From Flavipsychrobacter sp. (lineage in GTDB: Bacteria > Bacteroidota > Bacteroidia > Chitinophagales > Chitinophagaceae): a stretch of DNA of 57,986 nucleotides. The notes beneath the pieces are model-generated. The model ran no database searches, had not been told where the DNA came from, and saw nothing but the letters and a program-made list of their open reading frames with translations. The DNA lies in the NCBI GenBank assembly GCA_016786665.1, contig JAEUVZ010000034.1, positions 1 to 57,986 of the forward strand, read 5' to 3'. Within the stretch, counting starts at the first letter, position 1, and every line of letters starts with the position of its first letter. Shown here in pieces: positions 57,365 to 57,986 of the stretch. Position numbers and translations under genes: made by a program.

Positions 57365-57986
57365 ATGAAGAAATTTATATTATCCATTTGCGCGGCAGCT
57401 ATGTTCTTGTCAGCGCGCGCAGATGAGGGGATGTGGATACCCATGCTCATCGGCAAGAATTATGCAGAGATGAAGCGGCTGGGCTTAAAGCTCACACCAG
57501 AGGATATCTACAGCATCAACAACAGCAGCATGAAGGATGCCATAGTGCATTTCGGTGGCGGTTGCACGGGCGAAATGATATCCTCTACAGGGCTGTTGCT
57601 CACCAATCACCACTGCGGCTACGATGCCATCGCTTCGCTCAGCACGGTGCAGAAGAACTACCTGGACAATGGCTTCTGGGCCAAGAATCACGGCCAGGAG
57701 CTTCCCGCTGAGGGGCTTACGGTTATGTTCCTCGATCATATGGAAGATGTGACCAGCGAGGTGAAAACCGCTATCGCCGGAGCTACCGGACTGGAGTTCA
57801 ACAAGCGCTTCGAGAAGATAGCCAAAGAGATACAAGACCAGGCGGCTGAAGACGGAAAGTATGTAGCCTATGTACGGGAGTTCTTCGGCGGCAACCAGTT
57901 TTTCCTGCTGGTATTCAAAAAGTACACCGATATCCGGTTGGTGGCTACCCCGCCCAAATCGCTCGGTAAATTCGGCGGTGATACCG
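57365..57986 (+). CDS. S46-family dipeptidyl-peptidase (DPP7/DPP11 type), N-terminal part
   Basis: 207 codons are visible; the gene runs off the window. Starts MKKFILSICAAAMFLSARA (signal peptide) then DEGMWIPML, typical of mature S46 enzymes, and contains LTNHHCGYDAIASLS with the catalytic His of the serine triad. DPP7 and DPP11 remove N-terminal dipeptides (hydrophobic, or Asp/Glu for DPP11) in the periplasm of asaccharolytic Bacteroidota. The specificity-defining residue lies beyond the window edge. Confidence 0.93.
   Translation, partial: MKKFILSICAAAMFLSARADEGMWIPMLIGKNYAEMKRLGLKLTPEDIYSINNSSMKDAIVHFGGGCTGEMISSTGLLLTNHHCGYDAIASLSTVQKNYLDNGFWAKNHGQELPAEGLTVMFLDHMEDVTSEVKTAIAGATGLEFNKRFEKIAKEIQDQAAEDGKYVAYVREFFGGNQFFLLVFKKYTDIRLVATPPKSLGKFGGDT

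Overview
The window is a 58 kb piece of a Bacteroidota chromosome, most likely from Chitinophagales/Chitinophagaceae. Grounds: five proteins carry a type IX secretion (T9SS) C-terminal sorting domain; there is a GldD-type gliding lipoprotein, a BatD/BatE pair, an S46 peptidase and a TonB-dependent receptor; and many genes are preceded by the Bacteroidota promoter -7 element TAnnTTTG rather than by Shine-Dalgarno sequences. The family-level placement is inference. No rRNA, CRISPR array, insertion sequence or prophage was seen. Two tRNA genes are present, plus a broken partial copy of one of them.

Layout. 1-4886: secreted T9SS proteins, including a tail-duplicated pair (96% identical over 477 bp) and a beta-helix/PKD protein, with tRNA-Ser(GGA) between them. 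5016-9156 (minus): batD-batE-polysaccharide deacetylase-tatD operon. 9278-11664: short-chain dehydrogenase and an unrecognised exported protein. 11802-14669: fumC and a convergent T9SS M43 metalloprotease. 14929-17179: a divergent pair, a PhaJ-like (MaoC) hydratase and an Asn/Met-rich protein with a PhaE/phasin-like C-terminus. 17305-21910: prmC, ribD, an EamA transporter, a YigZ protein and queG. 21907-25350: a very long TraB/GumN-domain protein. 25601-27273: an MbnP/MbnH-like pair (copper-binding protein plus di-haem MauG-family enzyme). 27405-29710: an ArsR-SRPBCC-VOC cluster followed by DoxX and DHFR-family genes.

29777-34946 (minus): a 1573-residue T9SS surface protein and a small exported partner. 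35111-37884: a haem/siderophore-type TonB receptor and an unknown anchored protein. 38066-42827: a TetR-TolC-HlyD-EmrB efflux operon whose promoter contains a perfect palindrome. 43040-43437: tRNA-Arg(CCT), a GIY-YIG nuclease ORF that runs exactly from an interrupted tRNA copy into the real tRNA, and that copy. 43499-47436: gldD, a DUF3467 gene, guaA and a type-1 periplasmic-binding-fold protein. 47552-53919: surface-polysaccharide genes (WecA/MraY-like transferase, WecB epimerase, heparinase II/III-like protein, O-antigen-ligase-like protein) with a MeaB GTPase among them. 53923-57986: a LON-substrate-binding-domain protein, coaX, an outer-membrane protein, lptC and the start of an S46 peptidase.

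The main themes are cell-surface export (T9SS cargo, gliding, LPS transport, glycan synthesis), metal/haem chemistry and drug efflux. The signals most worth a second look are the GIY-YIG/tRNA-Arg arrangement, the PhaJ/PhaE-like divergent pair, the MbnP/MbnH pair and the T9SS tail duplication.
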